The notes beneath the pieces were generated by a model. The model saw only the letters and a list, made by a program, of their open reading frames with translations. It had not been told where the DNA came from and searched no databases. A DNA stretch of 64,000 nucleotides from Paraspadella gotoi (lineage: Eukaryota; Chaetognatha), in NCBI GenBank assembly GCA_051294375.1, contig CM119263.1, positions 268,019 through 332,018 on the forward strand, read 5' to 3'. A program made the position numbers and the translations under genes. Within the stretch, counting starts at the first letter, position 1; every line of letters starts with the position of its first letter. Below, piece after piece: positions 22,700-40,661 of this stretch.

Positions 22700-22975
22700 A
22701 TGCGCATGATGACAAAAAATCGTAATGAAATGAAACGTAAAGCAACTAATGCAAGTGACGGTCGCACTCAAAGCGACAGCCACACTCAAAGCGACAGTCG
22801 CACTCAAAGCGACAGCCACACGCAAAACGATGGCCACACGCAAAGCGACAGCCTTACTCAAAGCGACAGCCACACGCAAAGCAGCAGACGCACAATCGTT
22901 GCGTCCAAATCACAGCAAATTTCCATCGTCGTTAACGAGTCACCCATCGGCGCTTTGATTGGATCCTTTGCGTGA
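22700..22975 (+). CDS. Open frame with hexapeptide repeat over an 18-bp minisatellite
   Basis: A 91-codon frame starting MRMMTKNRNEMKRK and then about seven copies of a six-residue T-Q-S-D-S-[HRL] repeat, from an 18-bp DNA repeat at about 22758-22890. Because 18 is a multiple of three, every frame across it stays open, so length alone is no evidence. An identical frame lies at 31898-32173. The R'' copy (44627-44884) has one residue change in the repeat and a one-base difference after codon 69 that alters the C-terminus, arguing against strong coding constraint. Confidence 0.2.
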   Translation: MRMMTKNRNEMKRKATNASDGRTQSDSHTQSDSRTQSDSHTQNDGHTQSDSLTQSDSHTQSSRRTIVASKSQQISIVVNESPIGALIGSFA

Positions 22976-22994
22976 CCGCTTAATTCAGAGACAA

Positions 22995-23056
<62 letters not shown>
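22995..23056. repeat. (CT)n microsatellite
   Basis: CT array; equivalents at 32193-32254 and about 44922-44980. Confidence 0.95.
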
Positions 23057-23059
<3 letters not shown>

Positions 23060-23368
23060 CTCTCCTAACAAATTTCAAATCACTTTGTCAAAGGAAACAG
23101 TTCAGATTAATGGTTTTATTAATTTTCGTTTCTTCTTCTTGTTTCATTGAATTGAAATGTTTTTTTTTTCGTAGGATAGAGTCCCACTGAAAAAAAGAGA
23201 GAAGAGGATGTGTCACCACGGGGGTTGGAAAGCAGAGGCGGGACCTTGTGGGAAAAAAAGAAGAAAATAAAAAAAGGGGAAAAAATTAAAGGAAAAAAAT
23301 AAAGAAGACTAAAAAGAGATTTAATTTTAAACCAAAAAGGTGTGTATGAAATGAAGAATTTCAATGGG

Positions 23369-23406
23369 AAAGAAAAAATAGAAAGAAAGAAAGAAAAAAA
23401 GAAAAA

Positions 23407-23449
<43 letters not shown>

Positions 23450-23450
23450 T

Positions 23451-23542
<92 letters not shown>

Positions 23543-23560
23543 ACGAACGAACGAACGAAC
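23369..23560. repeat. (GAAA)n microsatellite ending in (GAAC)n
   Basis: About 170 bp of GAAA with few interruptions, then four GAAC units. The R' equivalent (32567-32758) has the same length; the R'' equivalent (45293-45388) is about half as long. The 199- and 127-codon Phe/Leu/Ser-rich frames across it are artefacts. Confidence 0.95.
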
Positions 23561-23657
23561 CAGAATAAAAGGGTGAGGAAGTGTAAGAGAGAGAAGGGAC
23601 AAACAGAGATGACACGAAATGGGACCAAACTTTTTGGGGACCCGAAAAAATTTGCTT

Positions 23658-23658
<1 letters not shown>

Positions 23659-23712
<54 letters not shown>
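23659..23712 (+). repeat. (GAC)n microsatellite
   Basis: About 18 triplets; equivalents at 32857-32910 and 45485-45540. Confidence 0.95.
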
Positions 23713-24042
23713 AGACAACTAATCTGCCAAAAAGGGAAACGCAAACATTTTCTTTAAAGATGAAATAATAAACTCGGAGGATTTTGTTTAATCATTTTAA
23801 CTTTTAAAAAAGTTAAAATTTCGAGGTTTTTTTTCTGAATTAATTTTTTTTCGTCGCTGAATCAGATTCTTCATGATTTTTTAATGATGAATAAAAAATA
23901 GAAAAAATAAAATAACATGGAAGAGACATGGAAAACAAATTAAATAGATTCTGTTTTAAAATTACGAAGTCATCGCAAATAGTAAGAAAGGAAACTGGAA
24001 ACAAATTCTGAAGAGAAAAACAGATTAAAAGAGATTTTGTTA

Positions 24043-24043
24043 G

Positions 24044-24118
<75 letters not shown>
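24043..24118. repeat. (CT)n microsatellite
   Basis: About 75 bp here and at 33241-33316; only about 53 bp in R'' (45872-45924). Confidence 0.95.
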
Positions 24119-24121
<3 letters not shown>

Positions 24122-24245
24122 CTCGACGACGCCAAAGTGTCAACTAACTCCAATCCTTAAAACAATAACAAACACCGACAAAAAAGTTTTTCCCCTAAAA
24201 AAAATCGTCTAGAAAAACTTCGTGACGTGAACGACCTTAGCTTTG

Positions 24246-24312
24246 TGGTCGTCGTCTTCGTTGTCGTCGTCTTCGTCGTCGTCGTCGTTGTTCATCATCA
24301 TCCATCGTTATC
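24246..24312 (+). repeat. Degenerate (GTC)n / (TCA)n tract
   Basis: GTC/TTC triplets passing into ATCATC. Equivalents at 33444-33510 and about 46055-46120. Confidence 0.8.
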
Positions 24313-24950
24313 CTCTTTTAGTTAATCCTCGTCCCAGTCAATTGTTAAGTTGCCTTTCCCTTTTGCTCCCCTAAAATTGAATTTTCTAATTTTTCGCATC
24401 CAAATTTTTGCCATCACTTTGTGCGAAAATTGTCTTATGAAACGAATGAGCTTAAAGGGGTCTTGAAATCAGACTTTTATAGTAAACCCATTGGCCATTG
24501 GCTGGTTCAATAATAAAGACCGAAGCACAAAATAAGCCTTAATACGGTAAAGACGAATTTCGGGAGAAAGCAGACGACAGAGAAGAAATAGAAATATTAT
24601 AACTGGATATCTGTATTTCTAGATAATAAAAAAATTACCAAGTTACCAATGATGGAAATTGATAATAGACCATGACAGCAAATCACAAAGCAGAAAATCC
24701 CACAAAGAATCAAATGACTTCATCTTAGAATTTTCTCTTTGTGTTCTGTTTTATATTCCATAAGTTTCCAAAGATTTCTATACAAATTTGCTCCCGCTTT
24801 TCTTTTCAAGAATCAAGAAGTATTTCTCTTCACCTTCATAAAAGTTTTCACTGTATTTTTATGTGAAATAAATCCAGAAACAAAAGCATTTTTGTTCTTT
24901 TTTGATCCTTTGAGGCGACAGAGAATCGAAAGTGAAACCAGAGGGAGGAG
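24313..24950. other. Intergenic DNA within R
   Basis: No gene recognised. Mixed AT-rich sequence without long arrays. A 125-codon frame at 24739-25116 depends on the minisatellite that follows. Confidence 0.45.
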
Positions 24951-24957
24951 GAAGAGA

Positions 24958-25072
24958 CGTTGCATTCCTATGGGAGGAGGAAGAAGAGAACGAGACAAGT
25001 TGCATTCCTATGGGAGAAGGAAGAAGAGGATGAGATACGTTGCATTCCTATGGGAGGATGAAGAGGAGAAAA
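24958..25072 (+). repeat. 40-bp purine-rich minisatellite, three copies
   Basis: TGCATTCCTATGGGAG starts at 24961, 25001 and 25041, an exact 40-bp period. Equivalents lie at 34159-34270 and from about 46765. Since 40 is not a multiple of three, the overlapping 125-codon frame reads the unit in three different frames, which argues against it being a protein. Confidence 0.9.
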
Positions 25073-25791
25073 GAATGAAAGTCAGTTTATATATATTCTT
25101 TCGGGAAAAGGAATAGAATAGAAGAAGAGGCGAAAACGTTTCGTCAATGTGTCGCTAAGACGATGCCAAATGTCAGATTCGCATTAAAGAGAAAAAAAAA
25201 TCAAAAGAACAAAAAAAAAGTAATGAAAAAGTCGAAAGAAAAAAGCAAGAGAGAAAGAATGAGTAAAAGTGTGAAGGAGAGAAAGAAAAGGTGAGGTTCG
25301 CTGCCAGGGAGGCGAAGACCCAGAGCCTGAGGTGACGACAGAGTGAGTTCATCCGCGGAGTCAGGAATCTTTCTTTTATTCTGGGGCAACCAGGATTTTT
25401 AATAGTAATAGGAAATGTTAATAGTATATTTTAATTAATAGAATGTTAGCGAAAGTAAACCAATGAGCGAAAAGTATTTTACTTATGTTGCAGATCATTA
25501 AGGAAATAAATAATTGTCGTTGTGATTGACGGAAAACGAAGAGGGAAACTATTTTTTAGCGACATGAAAATTTTATGGTTTCCCTCAGTTTCTTCGGCCC
25601 TAATTAAAATTGAATTTTTAAAATCCAATTTTCAAATTGAAAGGTTAGACCGGGAGTCGGGACCGTCCGACGTTCGAAGCCCAGATAACTTTTTGCATTT
25701 TCTGCAAAGAGAATTTAGGTAGCAGCGGATAATTATCGCAGGTGATCGGTGATCGTTGGAAAGATCTGGATTTGATATAATGCCAATGAAG

Positions 25792-25944
<153 letters not shown>

Positions 25945-26180
25945 TGTTTGAGCTGCCTCGGTTTAATTTTAATTAAATAATTTGGCTGACTTTCTCGTAG
26001 ACGACGATCGAGCATTCAACGATGTTTTAAATGTTTATTTCTTTTCGAGATAGACGGAAACGAGGAATAGAATAGTTTTAATTGTTTCACAATAAACAAC
26101 ACGTTAAAATCCAATTAATTATAGTTTAATAAACGACTTAAAAGCAACATGAAAACGTTGACGTCGCGCTTAACGAGGCA

Positions 26181-26205
26181 NNNNNNNNNNNNNNNNNNNN
26201 NNNNN
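26181..26205. other. Assembly gap, 25 Ns
   Basis: It opens after AACGAGGCA, the same bases that precede the gap at 35379, and resumes inside a GA array equivalent to 16951-17052. Confidence 0.99.
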
Positions 26206-26469
26206 GAGAGAGAGAGAGAGAGAGAGAGACGTGTTGAAACATAATTAGCTAAAAGTCAACAAAATTCTTGTTTCCACACATAATTTTGTCACAATTCAAA
26301 AGAAGAGAAAAAAGAAAAGAGATTTTGGGTTTTTTTCCATTTTCTTTTTCTTTTGTTTTATTTGTTATTTCTAGAAAAATTCGTGACTTTAACGAAAAAT
26401 CTGAAATTATTAGTTTTTTTAATCAAGGATTATTTGATTATATTGAGCTAATCAGATTTTTTAAAATAA

Positions 26470-26513
<44 letters not shown>

Positions 26514-27417
26514 CCCTATTTCGTCGCGCAACTCTCAACGTTCACACTACGACATCACGTCGTAACCTGTGTGAAAAGATCAGAGGGAGACAGAGTCCCA
26601 AGAAAAGCGAAAAACGATTGAGAGGGAGACAACTGCGCTTAAGTGGGAGAACGCGAGAAATCGTGATGCCTATTGACGAGAAAAAAGGGAAAAAACGTCT
26701 GCCTCTCTCTCTCTCTCTTTCTCTTCTCATCAAAAAGAGATATTTAGTGTCATTTACATTGAAATAATGTGCCTCTTCGCTTTCTCTCTCTCTCTGCTCT
26801 CAATCTCTCTCAGCTCTCTCTCTCTCTCTCTCTCGTCGTCGTTCTCTCTTCTACTCTTTGCTCTTCTCAGCAGTATTACTCGGAATTTACAAGACTAAGC
26901 CTAAAACCGTTTTTTTACCTGATGCGTCACAGAAGCAAAAAAGTCATTTGTTTCGGTTCCATTTCACTCCACGATTCCTCCTCCTGAGGGAGGAATCTTT
27001 ACTCTTAATTTAGGTCTTTTTGAAAAAGAATTCATTTTCACACACTGAACGAAGCTCTACTTAATGAGATTTAAAAAACAAGAACTGAAATAAGAAAATT
27101 AGAAATAAGAAATAAGGACTGGAAATACTTAAATTCTGCAGAAAAAATGTGAATTATAAAGACCACAATATTATAAAACATGACATACATGACGAAAGAT
27201 TTTGAATATCAAAACAAATATCTTATATTAATATACATATTATACGTTTTAACCAAAACGACTTGACGTCTGGTTCTCAGTCATTCACCTTCCTTTCGCT
27301 GATTTCGATGTCAAAAGAAAAACAATTTTCTTTTCTAAAAATAGATTTCGTCTAATTTATTCCGCGAGGGTTTGAGTCACATTTCAAGTCGGTGAGCCGC
27401 GTCGTGAGACCCAGAAT

Positions 27418-27449
<32 letters not shown>

Positions 27450-30400
27450 AGAGAGAGAGAAAAAAAAATATCGTTTCAATTTGAATATAACGTGAGATTT
27501 TGATTTTAAATTAAACCAAATAAAGATGAAAATAAATCTTAGTTCAAAATAAATCAAGAATGCCTTTGAAATCCGATTTAATTTAATCTAACTTCGATAT
27601 GCAAACGAAGTGAATAAACTCTAGTCAGTATGTATTTTAAAGTTTATTGAAATATTGAAAACTGAAAAATGAAATTACATCGACTTTGTTACATTTGAGA
27701 ACACTGAACAACTCTTTGCCTTTCTCTCTAGATATCATTTCCTTTACTTTTGCCGTAAATAATTCATTCTCATTATTTATTGTAGCGATATTTTTACAAC
27801 TGCCTCACCTCCGACTTTATGCAGGCTAGATCCCATTGGCTCAGAGGGGAACACACCATGCTCAAGCTCTACATTCTATTCCACAGCTCCATTTGGTCTA
27901 TCAGATCCCATCTACGTGGCTCCATTTCCTGCTATGGTATTCCACTATGTCATTGGCCAAAGCGAGACCGTCGCTTGATTAACCGCGCCAGTGGCTGGCG
28001 GCTAAGGCGTAGTGAAAGTTACATACGAAAATTCTAAATGTTCAATTATAAACAACAATACCAATCAGTGAAGATATTAATATGTAAAAAAAAAATAATT
28101 TTATGTGTTTTAATTTCCGCAGTAGGCATATTTTATACATAGTGTGATGGAGGCCTTAAACCACCAAGCTGTCCCATAAGTCAGGGACAAGATAGGCTTA
28201 TTATTAAATGATGGATAATTTTATTATATTGGTTGTACACAATTTCATAAAATTCAGCTTGCCTTGTATTTTGATGCTAGTGCGGAGTACAATATAGTAT
28301 TCCCCGATCTAATACTAAGGGAGTGGTCTTTTTCATACAATTGAAACATTCTTTGAAATATTATAACCCACTTCATTGAATAGGGAAGCCAGGTTCACTG
28401 GGAGTGAATAAATAAGACTGTGAGAAGAGTCTTGATTGAAAGCTTGCAGAAACCTGCTATGTTATTATCTTGTAAGTGTGATGGAGGCCTTAAAGACCAC
28501 CAAAGCCTGTCAAAGTCAGGGACAAGATAGCTTATTTATTAAATGAATGGGATAATTTTTAATATTGTTGTACCAATTTCATGAAAAATTCAGCTCCTTT
28601 GTATTTCGATGCTAGTGCGGGAGTCACAATATAGTATTCCCCGACTAATACTTAAGCGGAGTGGTCTTTTCATACAATTTTGAAAACATGTCTTTGAAAT
28701 ATTATACCACTTCATTGATGAGGGAGCCAGGTTCACTGGGAGTGAATAAATAAGACTGTGAGAGAGTCTTCATTGAAAGCTTGCAGAAGACGCTGCTAAT
28801 GTTATTATCTTGTAGTGTGATGGAGGCCTTAAACCACCAAAAGCCTGTCCAAAGCTCAGGGACAAGATAGCTTATTTATTAAATGAATGGATAGATTTTT
28901 ATATTGGTTTGTATCCAATTTCAATAGTACTCATCCTTATATAAATCGAAAAATTTCAAAAATATGCTTTTCTTAAATTTTGATTGCAGATTTGAATTCC
29001 TCGTCAAAAAGTTGATAGAAGAAAATATAAATCATTTTAACAAATTCTTCATTAAGTGGGTTAAAAATTAAAAAAACTACGATTTAATATATAAAAAGTT
29101 AATTTTCAAAGCTTAAAATATTTGCTTTTTTAATTTTTGACCCACTTAAATGAGGAATTTTTCAAAAGAGTTATATTTCTTTATTAATAACTTTTTATGA
29201 CGAATCCAAATCTGCAAAAAAATTTTAGAGAAAAACTGTTTTGAAATTTTTAATAAGTTTATTGGATTAGTACTAGTATACAATATGGCCTATCTGCCAT
29301 AAATTGTAAAATTTATTAATAAATTTTTTATTACATAAATGTTTAATAGTATTAATGTGGTTTCATTCCTCACTTATTTAGAATTTTATTAAGTTAAATT
29401 TTAAGAAATTTTAGCAACGCCTTACTGGCGGCGTCACTTATGGTCGGAAGACCCTAAAAACGTCAGGGAAATGCCCCATCCCAATTGGCATCACAGACAA
29501 CCCGGCTGTGATTCGTGACTATAAAATATATAATCATTTCACTGCACAAAGGTGTCCATTATCCATTGTCCAATTCCGAAACAATCTGCCTCAAATCTGC
29601 CGAGGAAACTCAGCGACCCTGAAATCCTTCGTCAGTTAACTATCCTTCATCGAACTAATAAAAATACAGACATGAAACACTTTTGATGCCATAAAGAGAA
29701 GAGAAATTCCAACGACAGAATGGACACCATTTGCGAAACAGAAATGGAAGCAGAGAATTTCCTACTCGAATTCATTTGTGTCTTCATTTCACTGGGGAAC
29801 AAAATCTTCCTTTTCTTCCTATTTCTGTCTTTCTTTTCTTTTCTTTCATGTCATTTTCCCCGCATTTTATAAAAATTTCTGTCACTAGTTATTGACAACA
29901 ATTTAAATCTGTATTCTTTGAGAGTCATCACAATATACCCGGATAAGATTACACCTATATTATTTCAATCTTTTTTTTTCCCTTTTTTTAAAATTTATTT
30001 CTTTTCCTTTAACTTTTCCCTTTTTTTCCTCTTCGTTCCTTTTTTTCCTTGTTTTGGTCCTTGAAATTCTCCGCGTCGAAAATATCGCCTTCGTACCTTT
30101 TATGCAAATCAAGTTTAAACTTTTTCTTAAAATGAAAATAAATGATAATCTCTACTCGTTTTACCCTCGAAAAATTCTTCATTTATTCTCTTTTAAGTTT
30201 TATTTGGAAAAGATAAATAACACCAGTTATAAATAAAAAATATAAATTTTAAAAAAATAAATAAATATATAAATAATATATAATAAATAAAATAAACAAA
30301 AAATAAATCAAGTTTTATTTTGAATTTTCATTATCTAAATCATGTAATAACAAAAAAAAAAAAAAAAACTGGGAGAAAAAAAACCAAATTGCAGAATCTT

Positions 30401-30464
30401 TTTCTTGTTTCCCTTTTTCAGACCAAATTGCCGTCATGAAAGAAGAGAGAGAGAGCAGAGAGAG

Positions 30465-30486
<22 letters not shown>
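26206..30486 (+). repeat. Block Q' (second copy of Q)
   Basis: Starts in the GA array and follows Q landmark by landmark. Offset from Q rises from about 9,166 to 9,198 through many one-base differences. The CT array at 26477-26510 and the GA array at 27419-27448 differ in length from Q. Confidence 0.92.
28003..29424 (+). mobile_element. FB foldback element carrying S tandem units (copy in Q')
   Basis: Clean ends: TAAGGCGTAGTGAAA on the left, AACGCCTTA on the right. Exact 8-bp direct repeats CTGGCGGC flank it at 27995-28002 and 29425-29432. Length 1,422 bp. S units start at 28142, 28476 and 28815. This copy best defines the element's borders. Confidence 0.85.
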
Positions 30487-35378
<4,892 letters not shown>

Positions 35379-35403
35379 NNNNNNNNNNNNNNNNNNNNNN
35401 NNN
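35379..35403. other. Assembly gap, 25 Ns
   Basis: Opens at the same sequence as the gap at 26181 and resumes near the left end of block P. Confidence 0.99.
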
Positions 35404-35416
35404 AAGAGATGAGGAT

Positions 35417-38400
35417 TAATATCGTTATTAACTCTTTATAATAACATAACAAATTACATAAGGGAGTCCATCCTTTTATACAATTAGACATTTTTTGGAA
35501 TATTATCACTTCATTGATAGGGAAGCAGTTACTCTGGGAGTGAAAAAACTAATACTGTGCAGAGAGTCTTGATAGAGAAGCTAGCAGGGACCCGCTAAAA
35601 TGTCCATTATCTGTGATGGAGGCCTTAAACACCAAAGTCAGGGGCAAGATAGATTATTTTATAGAATGAATAGATAATTTTCCATATTGATTGATACCAA
35701 TTTCATAATACGTACGTACATTCTCGATGCTTAGTACGCCCCGTTCTGACAATATTTAGAGGAGTGGCGTTTTATACAATCATTACGTAATTTAAATATA
35801 TTAAATCACATCACGTGATAAGAAAGCCAGGATTTATATTGAAGTTACCAAACTGAGACTAATAGAGAATCGTTATTAAAAGGTTTTTAGGGTTAGCTTG
35901 TGCCAATTATCTTGTAAGAGGGGGAAGGCCTAACTCATTACAACTGCACAAAGTCAGTAAAAAGATATATTATTCAATGAATGAAACGGATATTTTTATA
36001 CTGCACTAACTAACTATAGTTAAGTATAATAGTAAATCTTGACAACACAATAAAATTATATTTAAACGATAAAAATACTTTTAAATAAGAACGGTACCTA
36101 ATTCAATGTGTGACTTTATTTTCACGGTATTTCCTCTTTGATCACATGATATGACATGACATGACATGACTAAAAAACTTTTTTTGCCCGATTATTTATG
36201 ACATTGCACTGCATCAAAAATCGTATTTTATTCCGTTTTTCAAGAATTCTGTAGGCGGCATTAGCAAGTCTCTTTAGATTTTAGGTTTTTTTTCTGTCTT
36301 AACAAATGAGCAACACCAACATAAGCATATTATTATTCGTTTATGATTCATTATATGACCTATCTCGATACAATAAGTTAACATGTATTAAAGTCGACTT
36401 ATAGTCCACCAATATGCATTGTCCAATTTACCGTTTCTAAATTGCAGTTGGTGTAAAATTGACTGTGGCCCATGGTCCTCGGACCCGCTGTATGATAAAT
36501 ACAAATACAAATACACAAATATATTTATTTTCACTTTCGTGGACAGACCAACGGACAGACCATACCCGACGGGAACCGACCGACCTAAAAGTGACTATAG
36601 AGAGGCTCCGGGAGTAAGTTCTCGCGCAACTAAAAATAGGCGCTTTAATTGGATTTATCGAGTTTTTTCGATTTCACTCGACGAGTTTTTTTTCTCTCCG
36701 ATTTTCACTTCTTCGAATTTTCGATTCCTAGTGACAAGCTTTCATATATTCCATTAAACGGACTTTAATATTATCGGATTTTTATTTTTTTTTTTAAATA
36801 TTAAATTTAATCTAGAAGCCTGTATGTTTTTATTTCAAGGGGAAAAAAAGAACTAATTTTTAAATATTTTTGCAAACGAAGGGAGATGATAAAGACGACG
36901 ACGAAGACGACGACGACGACGACGAAGACGACGACGAAAGACGACAAGGTATAAAATGATAACACGACGAAAAGATTCAGGGAAAATCTGTTATAGACGA
37001 CGACGACGAACGACGCTACATCGCAAAGACCGGCGAATCGTCGAAGCTCCGAAATCGCAGGGGCGCTAATTCAGGGGGGGGCGGTTGGAGTGAGAAGAGA
37101 GTGACCCGGGTTGCGATGGCGAAAGTGTGATGCGATGGGAGAAAAGCGTGAAATGGGGGGGAGAGGAGGGAGGGCGGAGTGAAGCGTTGAACGGAAAGGA
37201 GTGAGATTCCAGTCTCTTTTCCTTGTGATCGAAAACACCTCGGTCGACAAACCCCGAGGGCGAAGGATCTTTCATCATCCTCTTTCCTTAGGCCCCATCA
37301 CCACCCCATCATCACCCCTTACACCCCCCTTTTAACCCCCACGAGGGTCCACCCCAAATCATCATCCAACATCTTATCATCTTCAGGAAAAAAAAACTTT
37401 TTCCTTTCGATTTCTCAGCGGACAACGAAATAGGAAAGGAGTCTGTCTGTCCTGTCCTGTATGTCTCTCTTTTACTTCAATCCTTCTAATCGTATTAATT
37501 ATTATTATTATCAATTATTTTATTATTATTATTATTATTATTATTTATTATTATTATTATTATTATTAAATTATTATTATTTACTTATTATTAATTAATT
37601 ATTAAATATATTATATTATTTACATCATAGATTTGTCAAAAAAATTGTCATAGATATGTTTTATTTGAGACGTAATATTCAAACTTGAAGGTGATTTCAA
37701 ACGTTGATGTGGAACTGAGTTTCTTGTTCGTAATTACGTTCGTCATCATATTCATCGTATAATGTCTATCTCATCATCATAGTATATCATCATAGGCCCC
37801 ATCCTAGTCCATCATCTTATTCATCCTCAACCATCATATATTCATCTTCATCATGCATCTTAAATCAGTGTCCTTTATCATCGTCATCATCTTAGTATCT
37901 TATCACATTTGTTCTTACGCATCATATTCATCTTTATCATAATCTTAATTATCATCATCTTCGTAAATCATTTTCATCCTCCTCACTTTATTCATCATCA
38001 TCTTTCATCATCTCCATCCATCAATTCATGTCCATCATTAGTCTTCATCATCATTCATGTCATCATTATTGTCGACATCATTTTTTAATCATCAACGCGT
38101 CGTCGTCCATCGTCTTTCAAAATCTCATCTTCTTCTTCTTCTTCTTCTTCTTCTTCTTCTTCTTCTTCTTCTTCTTCTTCTTCTTCTTCTCTTCTTCTCC
38201 TTCTTCAGCAGCAAGCAGCAAAGTTCGGCGGCAGCATCGGCAGCAAGCAGCGGAAACAGAAGCAACAACATCACCAGGAATTCAGATCGGATGGCGGAGC
38301 CCAGAGTTTTTGAAACGGACGAAACGAAATTCACGAGTCCAATTCGAACGCAGCGTTCACAGGGTTAAAAGTTAAAACAAAACAAAAACATTTAAATTGC

Positions 38401-38573
38401 AATATAGTATTATTTCCAACTCAAGTCTAAAGGATAAAACTCAAAATTTAAATTGTTATAAAGATAAACATTTGAAACATAAAACCGAAACAAAAAGATA
38501 GTAAAATGACGACAAAAAAAGAATTGACATTAGGATGGCAGAAAACATTGAAGTTATCTCGCGTGTCGAGAGC

Positions 38574-38605
<32 letters not shown>

Positions 38606-38607
38606 TC

Positions 38608-38663
<56 letters not shown>

Positions 38664-38947
38664 CTCTCTCTCTATCATGTGGTATTAGATAACGAGAAGA
38701 CTCAACAATCAGTTTTCGTTTCCCCCTCCTCTCTCCCTCCCAGCCCCCCCCCCCAAGAAAACAAGGAAAGATCGACTCTTTCTGAGTTCTCCCCCTCATT
38801 TTTCCTTACCTCCTCTTCCTCTTCCTCCCTTCTGCCCTCTCCTCCTCCTCACCCCTCCTCCTCTTCACCCTCCTCCCACTCCCTTCCCCCCATCGCGACC
38901 CAATTCCTCGCGGCGAAAAAACTCCCGAATCTTTGGAGGGCGAGGAT

Positions 38948-39035
<88 letters not shown>

Positions 39036-40232
39036 AGAGAGGAAGAGAGAGAGAAGAGAGAGAGAAGAGAGAGGAGAGAGAGAGCCATGCAGTCTACTGA
39101 GTATGGCCTATAGGTTGAAGTTTTCCTCTTTGTCCGCAGCCTCTGTTTTCTCTGTATCAAGTGCGAAGAAGACGAGGGAAGGAAATTCAAAGGCAAAGAC
39201 TCAAAGAGGTCATAAGGATCCCGAAAGGGTTGGGAATGATTCCAGGAACCAAGTGATCATTAAAAGATCCAAAGATCTTAAGTATATAATGTTTTTTTAA
39301 ATTATAAACTTAAAGAAAGAAACATCGCTTACTATTGTCTAAGTAATTAAGCAAAAAATATTTGACTAAAAGTTGACAAAAAGACAAAGTCGGAAAATGA
39401 TGAAGAAAAGTTCAAAAAAACTAAAGAATCGCGTAAAATGAAGACGGCCCAATGAGGCCAGTTCCAAAGAGACTCTGTAGAGAATGTTAACATGAAAGCA
39501 AGTGCATACATCGGAAATCCTAAATCTTTGCGACTTGAATGAGACACGCTGCAACCAGCGAGTTGGTAAAAGGGAATTAGGTTAAAATTTAATTCAATCA
39601 ACTTTTAAAAAATTGAGTTCAAATTTCAAACAGGCAATCATGGATGGAGGCAAGAGGCGAGCAAGCAATGTGGCAATGAAAAAAAGAAGCGAACAAGCAG
39701 AGTGGAGAACAAAAGATGCGGACAAGCAGTATAAAGAGACGAGCTTGCTGTGTGAAAGAACGCGAGCTGATTGGAAGATGGAAAATGCTAGCGAGCAATG
39801 TGGCTAATAAACAAAAAGGCGAACAAACATAATAGAAGAGCGAAAAAAAGGAAAAAAGCCAGAAGAGGGCGCTAATTCTCTCGAGGATTTCGTAAATTTT
39901 TAAAGGATATAATAATTTATCTTTTCTTCTCTCGTTTTTCGGCAGTTTTCCCTTTTTTTTTTAAATTTATTACTATATTTCCTATTTTCTGCGAGCTTTC
40001 CCTTAAGTTTTTCGATACGTTTCCTAAATTAAAAAAAACAAAAAAAAAAAACAGCTGTTTTGTTTTGTTTCGAATGTCAATTCTAACTCGAACTGTTTGA
40101 AAAAAGATTCTCTCGTATCGGTCAATCGCTTTTGAAATTATTGGTTGACAAATTGCGGGAGCGGCTTTTCTCTTAAATTGAAAAGAAAATCTTTAATAAT
40201 CTGATTTGGAGATGGTAAAACAGAAACGAAAC

Positions 40233-40330
<98 letters not shown>
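35417..40330 (+). repeat. Block P' (second copy of P)
   Basis: Contains S units at 35455-36005, a B repeat at 36105-36640, a GAC tract at 36895-36950, an interrupted ATT array at 37490-37620, a TTC array at 38128-38190, CT at 38573-38675, GA at 38945-39083 and a long GA array at 40236-40329. The interrupted ATT and ATC arrays look noisier than in P. Confidence 0.9.
39103..39300 (+). CDS. Unassigned open frame, P' counterpart of 15827-16063
   Basis: A 65-codon frame ending KRSKDLKYIMFF. Its middle 40 residues equal those of the P copy, but the N-terminus differs because of indels upstream. An acceptor-like tttgtccgcag lies at 39129-39139. No recognised domain. Confidence 0.22.
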   Translation: MAYRLKFSSLSAASVFSVSSAKKTREGNSKAKTQRGHKDPERVGNDSRNQVIIKRSKDLKYIMFF

Positions 40331-40578
40331 GTGTTGAAACATAATTAGCTAAAAGTCAACAAAATTCTTGTTTCCACACACATAATTTTGTCACAATTCA
40401 AAAGAAGAGAAAAAAGAAAAGAGATTTTGGGTTTTTTTTCCATTTTCTTTTTCTTTTGTTTTATTTGTTTATTTCTAGAAAAATTCGTGACTTTAACGAA
40501 AAATCTGAAATTATTAGTTTTTTTAATCAAGGATTATTTGATTATATTGAGCTAATCAGATTTTTTAAAATAATCTCG

Positions 40579-40610
<32 letters not shown>

Positions 40611-40619
40611 GCTCTCTGG

Positions 40620-40661
<42 letters not shown>

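Noticed and set aside
22758-22890. Short regular repeats as a CRISPR array
   Set aside because: Units are contiguous with no spacers, and the genome is eukaryotic.
23119-23718. 199-codon minus-strand frame, repeated at 32317-32916
   Set aside because: It is mostly Ser runs from (GAC)n and Phe-Leu-Ser repeats from (GAAA)n. R'' breaks it through array length changes.
24739-25116. 125-codon frame, repeated at 33937-34314
   Set aside because: It crosses a 40-bp minisatellite in three different frames, so the repeat was not shaped by coding; the R'' copy also has a base difference that shortens it to 74 codons.
38535-39113. 192-codon Ser/Leu then Arg/Glu-rich frame
   Set aside because: It is a translation of CT, pyrimidine and GA arrays joined by chance.
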